Source of the DNA: Streptomyces beijiangensis
Lineage (GTDB): Bacteria > Actinomycetota > Actinomycetes > Streptomycetales > Streptomycetaceae
Assembly: GCF_017315755.1 (NCBI RefSeq)
Contig: NZ_JAFLRJ010000075.1
Coordinates: 1-58,809 of the forward strand
Reading direction: 5' to 3'
DNA length: 58,809 bases
In this document: piece after piece, positions 1-11,582 of the stretch
How the letters are laid out: every line of letters begins with the position of its first letter
Position numbering within the stretch: position 1 is the stretch's first letter
The notes under the pieces: generated by a model
What the model was told of the DNA's origin: nothing
Seen by the model: only the letters and a program-made list of their open reading frames with translations
Database searches by the model: none
Made by a program: the position numbers and the translations under genes

Positions 1-95
1 CGCGGACCGGCCCAGGGCGAGCTCACAGCCAGGGGTCGATACCATGGGTTCTTCCGGACCTGACCGGGGGACCCGGACCCGCACGAGGAGCGCTC

Positions 96-2579
<2,484 letters not shown>

Positions 2580-2600
2580 CCGGCCGGACCGCAACAGCAG

Positions 2601-2644
2601 ACAGGGCGGCCCCGGTACGGAATTCCGTACCGGGGCCGCCCTGT
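2601..2644. terminator. Perfect 44-bp palindrome between convergent relA and DUF349 gene
   Basis: Two 22-base arms (ACAGGGCGGCCCCGGTACGG plus AA, and the exact reverse complement) meet with no spacer. RNA from either strand would form a very stable hairpin, so this is read as a bidirectional terminator. There is no U tract, as is usual in high-GC actinobacteria. Confidence 0.85.
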
Positions 2645-2660
2645 GCGTCCTGTCGGCTGC

Positions 2661-3890
2661 TCAGCCGCCGAACTCTTCCAGACCCTTGAGCGCCTGGTCG
2701 AGCAGCGCCTGCCGGCCCTCGAGCTCCCGCGCCAGCTTGTCGGCCCTGGAGTTGTTGCCCGCCGTACGCGCCGTGTCGATCTGCGTCCGCAGCTTGTCGA
2801 CCGCGTCCTGCAGCTGACCCGTCAGACCCGCGGCACGCGCACGCGCCTCCGGGTTCGTACGGCGCCACTCGGACTCCTCGGCCTCCTGCAGCGCACGCTC
2901 CACCGTGTGCATCCGCCCCTCGACCTTGGGACGGGCGTCGCGCGGTACGTGACCGATGGCCTCCCAGCGCTCGTTGAGCGCACGGAAAGCGGCCCTGGCC
3001 GCCTTGAGATCCCGTACCGGAAGGAGCTTTTCGGCCTCGGCCGTGAGCTCCTCCTTCAGCGTCAGGTTCTCGGTCTGCTCGGCGTCGCGCTCCGCGAAGA
3101 CCTCGCTGCGGGCGGCGAAGAACACGTCCTGGGCGCCGCGGAAGCGGTTCCACAGATCGTCCTCGGACTCGCGCTGGGCGCGGCCCGCCGCCTTCCACTC
3201 GGTCATCAGATCGCGGTATCGGGCCGCCGTCGCACCCCAGTCGGTCGAGCCGGACAGCGACTCGGCCTCCACGACCAGCTTCTCCTTGGCCTTGCGGGCG
3301 TCCTCGCGCTGGGCGTCCAGCGACGCGAAGTGCGCCTTGCGACGCTTGGAGAACGCCGAGCGGGCGTGCGAGAAGCGGTGCCACAGCTCGTCGTCGGACT
3401 TGCGGTCGAGCCTCGGAAGGCCCTTCCAGGTGTCCACCAGCGCGCGCAGGCGCTCGCCTGCCGACCGCCACTGGTCGCTCTGCGCCAGCTCCTCGGCCTC
3501 GACGACCAGCGCCTCCTTGGCGACCTTCGCCTCGTCGGTCTGCTTGGCCTTCTCGACCTTGCGCTCCTCACGGCGCGCGTCGACCGTCGTGACCAGCCCG
3601 TCGAGCCGCTTGCGCAGCGCTTCGAGATCGCCGACGGAGTGATGCTCCTCGACCTGCCCACGCAGATGATCGATGGCGGTCTGGGCGTCCTTCGCCGACA
3701 GGTCGGTGGTCTTCACCCGCCGCTCGAGGAGGCCGATCTCGACCACCAGGCCCTCGTATTTGCGCTCGAAGTAGGCCAGAGCCTCCTCGGGAGAACCTGC
3801 CTGCCACGAACCGACGACCTTCTCGCCATCGGCAGTACGCACGTATACGGTGCCTGTCTCGTCGACACGGCCCCACGGGTCGCTGCTCAC
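2661..3890 (-). CDS. DUF349 domain-containing coiled-coil protein
   Basis: The 409-residue cytoplasmic protein is highly charged and helical. After an N-terminal segment (SSDPWGRVDETGTVYVRTADG) it carries three successive DUF349-type repeats of roughly 70-75 residues, each with a conserved tryptophan (DTWKGL, TEWKAAG, ERWEAIG) and Arg-rich helices. The molecular function of the family is not established. The GTG start at 3890 has GGAGG about six bases upstream; longer readings run into the upstream spacer. It lies 152 bases downstream of the cyclophilin gene on the same strand and converges on relA. No truncation is visible. Confidence 0.88.
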   Translation of the reverse strand: MSSDPWGRVDETGTVYVRTADGEKVVGSWQAGSPEEALAYFERKYEGLVVEIGLLERRVKTTDLSAKDAQTAIDHLRGQVEEHHSVGDLEALRKRLDGLVTTVDARREERKVEKAKQTDEAKVAKEALVVEAEELAQSDQWRSAGERLRALVDTWKGLPRLDRKSDDELWHRFSHARSAFSKRRKAHFASLDAQREDARKAKEKLVVEAESLSGSTDWGATAARYRDLMTEWKAAGRAQRESEDDLWNRFRGAQDVFFAARSEVFAERDAEQTENLTLKEELTAEAEKLLPVRDLKAARAAFRALNERWEAIGHVPRDARPKVEGRMHTVERALQEAEESEWRRTNPEARARAAGLTGQLQDAVDKLRTQIDTARTAGNNSRADKLARELEGRQALLDQALKGLEEFGG

Positions 3891-4042
3891 AGCGCCTCCA
3901 TCCACATGATGCCTGCGAGGACTGTTCGGCCCCCGGGCATCGTCCACAGTTTCTTCGGCTGGGCCACATGCGCCCTGCACACCGCCAACATAGGCGAACG
4001 GCGGGGTGGCTGTCCGCATCCCGTCCATCCCGATATCCCGAA

Positions 4043-4831
4043 TCAGGACTTGCTGACAGTGGCCTTCGAGATGGTGACCGCCTTCTTCGGCGCACCGTCG
4101 GCCGCTCCGCCGGTGACTCCGGCCGCTGCCACGTCCTTGACCGTCTTCAGGCCCGCCGCGTCGATCGTCCCGAACGGGGTGTAGGTCGGGGGCAGCTTGC
4201 TGTCCTTGAAGACCAGGAAGAACTGGCTGCCGCCGGTGTGCGCCTGGCCGGTGTTGGCCATCGCCACCGTCCCCGCCGGGTAGGTGACCGTCCCGTCGGA
4301 GCCCGCCTTGCCGTACGCGGTCAGGTTCTCGTCGGGAATCGTGTAGCCGGGACCGCCCGTGCCGTCGCCCTTGGGGTCGCCGCACTGCAGTACGTAGATG
4401 CCGCTCGTGGTCAGACGGTGGCACTTCGTCTTGTTGAAGAAGCCCTTGTCCGCCAGCGACTTGAAGGAGTTGACGGTGTGCGGCGTCTTCTTCGCGTCCA
4501 TGGCCAGCGCGATGTCGCCCTGGTTCGTCTTGAGCGTGAAGGTGTACTTCGCCGACTTGTCGATCGCCATCGCGGGCTCGGGTGCCGCGGGCTTGGTCGC
4601 CGAGGGCGAGGGCGTGGCGGACGGGGCGGCGTCCGCGCTCTTCTTCGTACCGTCGCTCTTGAAAGCTCCCGTCGCGAACGCCGTGGCACCGGCCGCGACC
4701 ACCACGGCGACGACCGCGGCGATCACCGCGGTGCGCTGGCGGGTCTTGCGCTGGGCCGTTGCGCGGCGCTGCTGCTGCCGCTCGAACTTCTCTCGGGCGA
4801 GCTGGCGCCGCCGCTGATCGCTGCTGACCAC
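4043..4831 (-). CDS. Membrane-anchored cyclophilin-type peptidyl-prolyl isomerase
   Basis: The 262-residue protein is predicted to catalyse cis-trans isomerisation of prolyl peptide bonds outside the membrane. A basic, Gln/Arg-rich cytoplasmic N-terminus (1-33) precedes one membrane segment (about 34-54, Val/Ala-rich). A Ser/Pro/Ala linker follows (about 65-85), then a cyclophilin fold from about 90 with the recognisable segments HTVNSFKSLADKGFFN, GTVAMANTG and GSQFFLV. The GTG start has GAGGAG upstream. The gene is divergent from the MBL-hydrolase gene and followed by DUF349. The active-site Arg/Phe region is divergent (CHRLTTSGIYVLQCGDP), as is common in actinobacterial membrane cyclophilins, so catalytic strength cannot be judged. 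Confidence 0.9.
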   Translation of the reverse strand: MVSSDQRRRQLAREKFERQQQRRATAQRKTRQRTAVIAAVVAVVVAAGATAFATGAFKSDGTKKSADAAPSATPSPSATKPAAPEPAMAIDKSAKYTFTLKTNQGDIALAMDAKKTPHTVNSFKSLADKGFFNKTKCHRLTTSGIYVLQCGDPKGDGTGGPGYTIPDENLTAYGKAGSDGTVTYPAGTVAMANTGQAHTGGSQFFLVFKDSKLPPTYTPFGTIDAAGLKTVKDVAAAGVTGGAADGAPKKAVTISKATVSKS

Positions 4832-4970
4832 CGGTGTACTCCTCGTGCGTCTCGTGAACGGGTCCTGGCTGAGTTAGCCCGTACCGTATATGGGTTCGCT
4901 GTGTGATGAGCAGCGCCGGTAGGCTCTGATCTGCTGCAATCTCCCACCGCCCCGACATTTAAGGACGATC

Positions 4971-5657
4971 GTGCTCATTGCCGGGTTCCCCGCCGGGGCC
5001 TGGGGCACCAATTGTTATGTGGTTGCCCCCGCCGCAGGCGAGGAGTGCGTGATCATCGACCCGGGCCACCAGGCGGCCCAGGGTGTCGAGGACGCGCTCA
5101 AGAAGCATCGGCTCAAGCCTGTGGCGGTCGTCCTCACCCATGGCCACATCGACCACGTGGCCTCTGTCGTCCCGGTGTGCGGAGCGCACGACGTACCGGC
5201 GTGGATCCACCCCGCCGACCGGTTCATGATGAGCGACCCCGAGAAGGGCATCGGCCGCACCATCGGCATGCCGCTGATGGGCGAGCTGACCGTGGGGGAG
5301 CCGGCGGACGTCAGGGAACTGGCCGACGGTACGGAGCTGAGGCTCGCCGGCATGGAACTCACCGTCTCGCACGCGCCCGGACATACCAAGGGGTCGGTGA
5401 CTTTCAGACTGCCCGAGGCCGCGGACATCCCGCAGATCCTCTTCTCGGGCGACCTGCTCTTCGCCGGCTCCATCGGACGCACCGACTTCCCGGGCGGCTC
5501 CCACGCCGAGATGCTCGAGTCGCTGGCCCGTGTGTGCCTGCCGCTCGACGACTCGACCGTGGTCCTGCCCGGCCACAACCAGCAGACGACCATCGGCCGT
5601 GAGCGCGCCACCAACCCCTACCTGCAGGGACTGGCCGCTCCCCGACGAGGAATGTGA
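4971..5657 (+). CDS. MBL-fold metallo-hydrolase (glyoxalase II-like)
   Basis: The 228-residue cytoplasmic protein has a metallo-beta-lactamase fold with the binuclear metal motif THGHIDH, a later metal His in [10 protein letters not shown], an Asp in FSGDLLF and a terminal His in LPGHN. This set fits the hydroxyacylglutathione-hydrolase-like branch, but the physiological thioester substrate is unknown; actinomycetes use mycothiol rather than glutathione. The GTG start at 4971 has AAGGA about six bases upstream. A possible promoter with TAGGCT at 4920-4925 sits in the divergent spacer with the cyclophilin gene. hisS follows after only 10 bases, so cotranscription is likely. Confidence 0.92.
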   Translation: MLIAGFPAGAWGTNCYVVAPAAGEECVIIDPGHQAAQGVEDALKKHRLKPVAVVLTHGHIDHVASVVPVCGAHDVPAWIHPADRFMMSDPEKGIGRTIGMPLMGELTVGEPADVRELADGTELRLAGMELTVSHAPGHTKGSVTFRLPEAADIPQILFSGDLLFAGSIGRTDFPGGSHAEMLESLARVCLPLDDSTVVLPGHNQQTTIGRERATNPYLQGLAAPRRGM

Positions 5658-5667
5658 CGTTTCTTCC

Positions 5668-6930
5668 GTGAGTACTTTCCAGGCCCCCAAGGGCACGTAC
5701 GACCTGCTCCCGCCGGATTCCGCGAAGTTCCTTGCGGTGCGTGAGGCGATTGCCGCGCCGCTGAGGAATTCCGGTTACGGCTATATCGAGACGCCCGGCT
5801 TCGAGAACGTCGAGCTCTTCTCCCGCGGTGTCGGGGAGTCCACCGACATCGTGTCCAAGGAGATGTACTCCTTCGAGACGCGCGGCGGCGACAAGCTCGC
5901 GCTCCGTCCCGAGGGCACCGCGTCCGTGCTGCGCGCGGCGCTGGAGGCCAACCTCCACAAGCTCGGCAACCTGCCCGTCAAGCTCTGGTACTCCGGCTCG
6001 TACTACCGCTACGAGCGCCCGCAGAAGGGTCGCTACCGCCACTTCTCGCAGGTCGGTGCCGAGGCGATCGGTGCGGAGGACCCGGCGCTGGACGCCGAGC
6101 TGATCATCCTGGCCGACCAGGCGTACCGGACGCTCGGGCTGCGGAACTTCCGGATCCTGCTCAACTCGCTGGGCGACAAGGAGTGCCGTCCGGTCTACCG
6201 CGAGGCGCTCCAGGGCTTCCTGCGCGACCTCGACCTCGACGAGGAGACCCGTCGCAGGGCCGAGATCAACCCGCTGCGGGTGCTTGACGACAAGCGGGCC
6301 GACGTACAGAAGCAGCTGGTCGGTGCTCCGGTGCTGCGCGACTTCCTGTGTGACGCGTGCAAGGCGTACCACGAGGAGGTACGCGCGTTGATCACCGCTG
6401 CGGGCGTGGTCTTCGAGGACGACGAGAAGCTGGTGCGCGGCCTCGACTACTACACGCGTACGACCTTCGAGTTCGTCCACGACGGACTCGGCTCGCAGTC
6501 CGCGGTCGGCGGCGGCGGCCGCTACGACGGTCTCTCGGAGATGATCGGTGGCCCGGCGCTCCCGTCGGTGGGCTGGGCGCTCGGCGTGGACCGTACGGTG
6601 CTGGCGCTGGAGGCGGAGGGCGTGGAGCTCGAAGTGCCCGCCACCACCAGCGTGTTCGCGGTGCCGCTCGGCGAGGAGGCCCGTCGGATCCTCTTCGGCG
6701 TGGTCACCGAGCTGCGCAAGGCCGGGATCGCCACGGACTTCGCCTTCGGAGGCCGCGGCCTCAAGGGCGCGATGAAGTCGGCGAACCGCTCCGGCGCGCG
6801 CTACACGATCGTCGCGGGCGAGCGCGATCTCGCCGAGGGCGTCGTCCAGTTCAAGGACATGGAGTCCGGTGAGCAGACCGCCCTCCCGCTGGAGGGCATC
6901 GTCGAGGCCGTACGCTCCCGCCTCGGCTGA
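5668..6930 (+). CDS. hisS: Histidyl-tRNA synthetase
   Basis: The 420-residue class II aminoacyl-tRNA synthetase charges tRNA-His. Visible motifs are the N-terminal [10 protein letters not shown]; motif 2 region [17 protein letters not shown]; the histidine-specific [12 protein letters not shown]; and motif 3 region [12 protein letters not shown]-terminal anticodon-binding domain runs from about residue 330. GTG at 5668 (STFQAPKG) is taken as the start because family members begin here. The nearest purine-rich stretch lies about 17 bases upstream, so initiation may rely on coupling to the MBL gene 10 bases before. A strong hairpin follows the stop. Confidence 0.96.
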   Translation: MSTFQAPKGTYDLLPPDSAKFLAVREAIAAPLRNSGYGYIETPGFENVELFSRGVGESTDIVSKEMYSFETRGGDKLALRPEGTASVLRAALEANLHKLGNLPVKLWYSGSYYRYERPQKGRYRHFSQVGAEAIGAEDPALDAELIILADQAYRTLGLRNFRILLNSLGDKECRPVYREALQGFLRDLDLDEETRRRAEINPLRVLDDKRADVQKQLVGAPVLRDFLCDACKAYHEEVRALITAAGVVFEDDEKLVRGLDYYTRTTFEFVHDGLGSQSAVGGGGRYDGLSEMIGGPALPSVGWALGVDRTVLALEAEGVELEVPATTSVFAVPLGEEARRILFGVVTELRKAGIATDFAFGGRGLKGAMKSANRSGARYTIVAGERDLAEGVVQFKDMESGEQTALPLEGIVEAVRSRLG

Positions 6931-6940
6931 CACGCATCCA

Positions 6941-6977
6941 GAAGTGCCCCGGACAGGACACCTGTCCGGGGCACTTC
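6941..6977 (+). terminator. Terminator after hisS
   Basis: A perfect 17-bp stem (GAAGTGCCCCGGACAGG and its complement) encloses a three-base loop 10 bases after the hisS stop. Confidence 0.85.
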
Positions 6978-7363
6978 CGCATCGCGTCGCGTCAACGCGG
7001 CGGGCGCGGATTCGTCCTGCTACATGATTTCGACGCGTGAGCGCCGCGCGCGGTGCACGGGGGCGGGACGCGGGCGCAGAAAGGACACTGCGCCCGCGTC
7101 CCGCAGGCGCCCGCGTCCCGCAGGCGGCGGCTCCCGCCCTGACGAAAGCCCAGGCCAGTCCGTCTGCGGCGGCCACTTCGCCGCGGTTCCGGCGCAGTCC
7201 GCGTCCGTGCACCGTGAGCGATCTCATGTCGCCGGGTCCTCCGCGGAGTTGAACAGGCCGGAGGGACCGGGAGTGCGTGCTTATGTCCACCGAACGGCGG
7301 ACACGGCGGCCGGTGCGGCAGAATAACCGGGCCCGGCAGGTCACAGGAACACGGATCGGCGAT
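6978..7363. other. Gene-free spacer with a 17-bp tandem duplication
   Basis: No convincing gene is seen between the hisS terminator and the VKOR start. The spacer holds two exact head-to-tail copies of CGCCCGCGTCCCGCAGG (7091-7107 and 7108-7124). Short open frames here have poor coding character. The promoter of the VKOR-rarA-HNH group should lie here, but no clear -35/-10 pair is visible. Confidence 0.5.
7091..7124. repeat. 17-bp unit in two tandem copies
   Basis: Two exact adjacent copies of CGCCCGCGTCCCGCAGG lie within non-coding DNA upstream of the VKOR gene, probably from replication slippage. Confidence 0.8.
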
Positions 7364-7984
7364 ATGACGACGACAGCGGTGGATGAGGCGTCCGAGGACC
7401 AGGGACGCAGGACCGGCGGGAGCCGCGCCTTCGCCTGGTTGCTGGTGATCACGGGGGCGGCCGGACTGCTCGCCGCGTGGGTGATCACCATCGACAAGTT
7501 CAAGCTGCTCGAGGACCCGAACTTCACCCCGGGCTGCAGCCTCAACCCGGTGGTCTCCTGCGGCAACATCATGAAGAGCGACCAGGCGTCGGCCTTCGGC
7601 TTCCCGAACCCGATGATGGGCCTGGTCGCGTACGGCATGGTGATCTGTGTCGGGATGAGCCTGCTGGCCGGCGGCCGCTTCGGCCGCTGGTACTGGCTCA
7701 CCTTCAACGCGGGGTGCCTCTTCGGCGTCGGCTTCGTCTCCTGGCTCCAGTACGAGTCGCTCTACAACATCAACTCGCTCTGCCTCTGGTGCTGCCTCGC
7801 GTGGGTCGCCACGATCACCATGTTCTGGTACGTCACCTCGTACAACGTCCGCAAGGGGCACCTGCCCGCCCCGTCCTGGCTGCGGAGCTTCTTCTCCGAG
7901 TTCACCTGGGTCGTGCCCGTGCTGCACGTCGGCATCATCGGGATGCTGATCCTGACCCGCTGGTGGGACTTCTGGACCAGCTAG
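7364..7984 (+). CDS. Vitamin K epoxide reductase (VKOR) family membrane protein
   Basis: The 206-residue polytopic membrane protein is predicted to reoxidise a DsbA-like partner and pass electrons to quinones, supporting disulfide formation outside the cell. About five membrane segments are visible. The redox cysteines are C58 and C66 in the first extracytoplasmic loop and the CLWC pair C140/C143. ATG at 7364 (TTTAVDEAS) is preferred. An in-frame ATG 87 bases upstream would add a basic low-complexity leader without a better ribosome site, and only a weak AGGA lies upstream of either. rarA starts nine bases after the stop. No DsbA gene is in the window. Confidence 0.88.
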   Translation: MTTTAVDEASEDQGRRTGGSRAFAWLLVITGAAGLLAAWVITIDKFKLLEDPNFTPGCSLNPVVSCGNIMKSDQASAFGFPNPMMGLVAYGMVICVGMSLLAGGRFGRWYWLTFNAGCLFGVGFVSWLQYESLYNINSLCLWCCLAWVATITMFWYVTSYNVRKGHLPAPSWLRSFFSEFTWVVPVLHVGIIGMLILTRWWDFWTS

Positions 7985-7993
7985 GGTTCCTGG

Positions 7994-9364
7994 GTGGAAC
8001 CCGATCTCTTCACCGCCGCAGCCGAAGAACGCCAGGAGAAGGACCCGTCCAGCAGTCCGCTGGCCGTACGGATGCGTCCGCGCACCCTCGACGAGGTCGT
8101 CGGCCAGCAGCATCTGCTGAAGCCGGGCTCTCCGCTGCGCCGCCTGGTGGGCGAGGGGAGCGGCGGACCGGCAGGCCCCTCGTCGGTGCTCCTCTGGGGT
8201 CCGCCGGGCATCGGCAAGACGACCCTCGCCTATGTCGTCAGCCGGGCCACCCAGAAGCGCTTCGTCGAGCTGTCGGCGATCACCGCGGGCGTCAAGGAGG
8301 TCAGGGCGGTCATCGACGGCGCCCGCAGGGCCTCGGGCGGTTACGGCAAGGAGACCGTCCTCTTCCTCGACGAGATCCACCGTTTCTCCAAGGCCCAGCA
8401 GGACTCGCTGCTCCCGGCGGTCGAGAACCGCTGGGTCACGCTCATCGCGGCGACCACCGAGAACCCGTACTTCTCGATCATCTCGCCGCTCCTCTCGCGC
8501 TCCCTGCTGCTCACGCTGGAGTCGCTCACCGACGACGACCTGCGCTCCCTGATGCACCGGGCCCTCACCGAGGAGCGCGGTCTGGGCGGCGCGGTCACGC
8601 TGGCCGAGGACGCCGAGGCGCACCTCCTGCGGATCTCGGGCGGTGACGCCCGCCGCGCGCTGACGGCCCTGGAGGCCGCCGCGGGGGCCGCCATCTCCAA
8701 GGGCGATCCGGAGATCACCCTGGAGACGCTGGAGGAGACGGTCGACCGTGCGGCGGTGAAGTACGACCGCGACGGGGACCAGCACTACGACGTGGCGAGC
8801 GCCCTGATCAAGTCGATCCGCGGCTCCGACGTGGACGCGGCCCTGCACTATCTGGCGCGGATGATCGAGGCGGGCGAGGATCCCCGCTTCATCGCCCGGC
8901 GGCTGATGATCTCGGCCAGCGAGGACATCGGCCTCGCCGACCCGACCGCGCTGCCCCTCGCGGTCGCCGCGGCCCAGGCCGTCGCCATGATCGGCTTCCC
9001 CGAGGCCGCACTCACCCTCTCGCACGCCACGATCGCGCTCGCCCTGGCACCCAAGTCGAACGCGGCGACCATGGCGATCTCCGCCGCGCAGGCAGATGTG
9101 CGCAACGGTCTGGCGGGGGCCGTCCCGCCGCATCTGCGCGACGGCCACTACAAGGGCGCCGCCAAGCTCGGCCACGCCCAGGGTTATGTCTATCCGCACG
9201 ACGTCCCGGGCGGGATCGCCGCCCAGCAGTACGCCCCGGACGAGGTCAAGGGAAAGCGCTACTACACGCCCACCCGTTACGGCGCGGAGGCCCGCTATGC
9301 CGACGTCGTCGAGAAGGTGCGCGAGCGGCTGAGCGGGGAGAGCCCCGCCGACGGGCGCCACTGA
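7994..9364 (+). CDS. rarA: Replication-associated recombination AAA+ ATPase RarA (MgsA)
   Basis: The 456-residue AAA+ clamp-loader-related ATPase acts at stalled replication forks. Walker A is GPPGIGKTT and Walker B is LFLDEIHRF, followed by sensor 1 ([10 protein letters not shown]) and sensor 2 ([11 protein letters not shown]). The C-terminal tetramerisation domain includes [26 protein letters not shown] and [14 protein letters not shown] [10 protein letters not shown]. Start GTG at 7994 has AGGG just upstream and sits nine bases after the VKOR stop, which suggests one transcript. Length and motifs are complete. Confidence 0.95.
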   Translation: MEPDLFTAAAEERQEKDPSSSPLAVRMRPRTLDEVVGQQHLLKPGSPLRRLVGEGSGGPAGPSSVLLWGPPGIGKTTLAYVVSRATQKRFVELSAITAGVKEVRAVIDGARRASGGYGKETVLFLDEIHRFSKAQQDSLLPAVENRWVTLIAATTENPYFSIISPLLSRSLLLTLESLTDDDLRSLMHRALTEERGLGGAVTLAEDAEAHLLRISGGDARRALTALEAAAGAAISKGDPEITLETLEETVDRAAVKYDRDGDQHYDVASALIKSIRGSDVDAALHYLARMIEAGEDPRFIARRLMISASEDIGLADPTALPLAVAAAQAVAMIGFPEAALTLSHATIALALAPKSNAATMAISAAQADVRNGLAGAVPPHLRDGHYKGAAKLGHAQGYVYPHDVPGGIAAQQYAPDEVKGKRYYTPTRYGAEARYADVVEKVRERLSGESPADGRH

Positions 9365-9388
9365 CCGAGCGGGCCTACGCTCCGGATC

Positions 9389-10096
9389 ATGGCCCCTCGC
9401 GCCCTGCTCCCCGCCGTCGTCGCGCTGGTCGGCGCCGTCGCCGCGACCGGCTGCCACGCGGTCGGCGGTGGCATGCCGGACACGGGCCCGGTCTCCGCGG
9501 TCCCGCTGGTCAGCCCCGGCTTCCCGCCTTCCCCCGCGCAGGCCCGCGCAGGCCTGGCCCGGCTGACGGTCGCCTGGGGTCAGCACTGGGAGACGTACAA
9601 GCGCGAGGAGTTCGGCAAGACCTGGTCGGACGCGACGGACGCACCCGGTGGGCGCAACGGCTGCGACACCCGGGACGACGTCCTGCGGCGGGACCTGACG
9701 GACATGAGGCAGGGCGACCGCAACCCCTGTGTGGTGCTCTCCGGCGTCCTGCACGATCCGTACACGGGCAAGGAACACCCGTACTCCTACCGCCGCGCCT
9801 CCCAGATCCAGACCGACCATGTCGTCGCGCTGGGCGCGGCCTGGCGGGGCGGCGCCTGGGCCTGGACGCCGCAGAAGCGTCTTGAGTACGCCAACGACCT
9901 GGACGTCCTGCTCGCCGTCGACAAACAGGCCAACTACGAGAAGAGCAGCAAGACCGCCGACAAGTGGAAACCGCGCAAGGAGTACTGGTGCGCCTACGCG
10001 GAGCGCTACACGGGCATCAAGACCAGGTACCGGCTGGCCGTGACGCCGCCGGAGAAGGCCGCGCTCCAGGACATGCTGGCCACCTGCCCGAAGTGA
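9389..10096 (+). CDS. Putative lipoprotein HNH-type endonuclease (DUF1524-like)
   Basis: The 235-residue protein has a short hydrophobic leader with a lipobox-like VAATGC (Cys22), so it is probably exported and lipid-anchored. The C-terminal half carries a His-Asn nuclease pattern typical of DUF1524/HNH proteins: IQTDHVVALGAAW, YANDLDVLLAVDKQAN and DKWKPRKEYWC. Such proteins in Streptomyces are usually annotated as secreted nucleases; the substrate is not shown. It starts 24 bases after rarA and ends one base from the convergent DUF2470 gene, with no terminator between. Cysteines (CDTRDD, NPCVV, WCAYA, TCPK) could form extracytoplasmic disulfides, which fits the VKOR gene two places upstream. 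Confidence 0.82.
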   Translation: MAPRALLPAVVALVGAVAATGCHAVGGGMPDTGPVSAVPLVSPGFPPSPAQARAGLARLTVAWGQHWETYKREEFGKTWSDATDAPGGRNGCDTRDDVLRRDLTDMRQGDRNPCVVLSGVLHDPYTGKEHPYSYRRASQIQTDHVVALGAAWRGGAWAWTPQKRLEYANDLDVLLAVDKQANYEKSSKTADKWKPRKEYWCAYAERYTGIKTRYRLAVTPPEKAALQDMLATCPK

Positions 10097-10097
10097 C

Positions 10098-10910
10098 CTA
10101 CCTGGCCGCCGCCTCGAAGAGCGTGTGCATGGCATGGCGGAGCTCCGCCACGTCCCGTACCGGTTCGGGGAAGTCGAACCGGGCGTCGAAGCACTCCGCG
10201 CCGGTGCACCGCACCCGCAGCCCGAACCGGTCGAGCGCCACGGGCACCACGTTCCCCTGAGCGCCGACGCGCTCGCCGAGCAGCGTGCACAGGGTCTGCA
10301 CCTGCTCGCCGTGGGCGGCGTGCAGGTGCTGCAGGAGTTCCGCCTCGTGTACGGCCAGCGGATCCGCGGCGGCGTCCCGCAGTTCCTCGGGCTCGACGCC
10401 GCCCGCTCCCCACAGATCGTCGACGTACGCCTCCGCGGTCTCCAGCCGCAGTATCATCCGGCCGGGCTCGGCCATGCCGGGCACGGAGGTGAGCCAGCCG
10501 GAGACCCGGGCGCGGCCGCGGATACGATGGGGGACCGAGACCGGGGCGACGTCCGTGATCTCCAGCACAGCGGTCAGTTCGTCGTCCTGGGCGTGGGTCG
10601 CGGCCCGTACGACGGGGGAGTCCGCGGGGAATTCCAGGAACAGATCCCCCTCGGGTCCGACCCTCCTGGACTCAGGGACGGCCTGCCAGGGGTGGGCCGG
10701 TTCTAGGCCGGTCACGAGCAGTACGGCGGAGCAGGTACTCTGTACGAGAGTTCGTGTGCGCTCAGCTGCTGACGGCATCTGAGTGTTTTCAAGCCCGCTG
10801 GGACGCGGCTGACCACGATCTGATCGGTCCTCCGTCATATCGACGCCTTCTGTGTGCGTCGATTCTGTCGTGTTGTCCGTGACGTGTGTGGTGTTCCCAG
10901 GGCGAGACAT
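10098..10910 (-). CDS. DUF2470 domain protein, probably iron-regulated
   Basis: The 270-residue soluble protein has a split-barrel (flavin reductase/PNPOx-like) region, roughly 50-170, followed by a C-terminal DUF2470 domain (ADPLAVHEAELLQHLHAAHGEQ, then DRFGLRVRC). DUF2470/HugZ-type proteins include heme-binding and heme-degrading enzymes, so a role in heme or iron handling is inferred. The ATG at 10910 has AAGGAG six bases upstream. A near-perfect 19-bp iron box (10925-10943) starts 14 bases before the start codon, strongly suggesting repression by a DtxR/IdeR-type regulator when iron is plentiful. It is divergent from rpsD. Confidence 0.85.
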   Translation of the reverse strand: MSRPGNTTHVTDNTTESTHTEGVDMTEDRSDRGQPRPSGLENTQMPSAAERTRTLVQSTCSAVLLVTGLEPAHPWQAVPESRRVGPEGDLFLEFPADSPVVRAATHAQDDELTAVLEITDVAPVSVPHRIRGRARVSGWLTSVPGMAEPGRMILRLETAEAYVDDLWGAGGVEPEELRDAAADPLAVHEAELLQHLHAAHGEQVQTLCTLLGERVGAQGNVVPVALDRFGLRVRCTGAECFDARFDFPEPVRDVAELRHAMHTLFEAAAR

Positions 10911-10924
10911 GCGATCTCCTTGAG

Positions 10925-10943
10925 TAAGGTGAGCCTAACCTAA
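10925..10943 (-). promoter_or_regulatory. Iron box (DtxR/IdeR/DmdR operator)
   Basis: TAAGGTGAGCCTAACCTAA matches the actinobacterial consensus TWAGGTWAGSCTWACCTWA at 18 of 19 positions. It lies 15 bases before the DUF2470 start and 25 bases before rpsD, so a bound repressor could in principle affect both divergent genes. Confidence 0.8.
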
Positions 10944-10967
10944 CCCAACTATGGAGGTCTGGAGAAC

Positions 10968-11582
10968 GTGCCTAACCAGTCGCGTCCCAAGGTCAAGAAG
11001 TCTCGCGCGCTCGGCATCGCCCTGACGCCGAAGGCTGTCAAGTACTTCGAGTCCCGCCCCTACCCGCCGGGCGAGCACGGCCGTGGCCGCAAGCAGAACT
11101 CGGACTACAAGGTCCGTCTGCTCGAGAAGCAGCGTCTGCGCGCCCAGTACGACATCAGCGAGCGCCAGATGGCGCGTGCCTACGACCGCGCCAAGAAGGC
11201 CGGCGGCAAGACGGGCGAGGCGCTGGTCGTCGAGCTCGAGCGCCGCCTCGACGCGCTGGTCCTTCGTTCGGGCATCGCCCGCACGATCTACCAGGCCCGC
11301 CAGATGGTCGTTCACGGTCACATCCAGGTCAACGGTGGCAAGGTCGACAAGCCGTCGTTCCGTGTCCGTCCCGACGACGTCGTGATGGTCCGCGAGCGCA
11401 GCCGCGAGAAGGTCCCGTTCCAGGTCGCCCGTGAGGGTGGCTACGACACGGACGGCGAGACCCCGCGCTACCTCCAGGTGAACCTGAAGGCCCTGGCCTT
11501 CCGCCTGGACCGCGACCCGAACCGCAAGGAAATCCCGGTCATCTGCGACGAGCAGCTGGTCGTCGAGTACTACGCCCGCTGA
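10968..11582 (+). CDS. rpsD: 30S ribosomal protein S4
   Basis: The 204-residue primary 16S rRNA-binding protein nucleates 30S assembly. The N-terminus begins [19 protein letters not shown], followed by the YPPGEHGRG segment and an S4 RNA-binding domain ([22 protein letters not shown] and the VNGGKV turn). The N-terminal zinc cysteines of C+ S4 forms are absent, so this is the zinc-independent type. GTG at 10968 has GGAG seven bases upstream. It is transcribed alone, divergent from the iron-box gene, and its 3' end overlaps the convergent ATPase gene by 13 bases. Confidence 0.97.
   Translation: MPNQSRPKVKKSRALGIALTPKAVKYFESRPYPPGEHGRGRKQNSDYKVRLLEKQRLRAQYDISERQMARAYDRAKKAGGKTGEALVVELERRLDALVLRSGIARTIYQARQMVVHGHIQVNGGKVDKPSFRVRPDDVVMVRERSREKVPFQVAREGGYDTDGETPRYLQVNLKALAFRLDRDPNRKEIPVICDEQLVVEYYAR

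Noticed and set aside
7037..7252. Short open frame in the hisS-VKOR spacer
   Set aside because: It spans the 17-bp tandem repeat, is Arg/Ala/Pro-biased and has no good ribosome site or family resemblance.
6992..10135. A 1047-codon antisense open frame across VKOR, rarA and the HNH gene
   Set aside because: The sense strand carries three recognisable proteins with motifs; the antisense reading is low-complexity Arg/Gly/Ala/Val.
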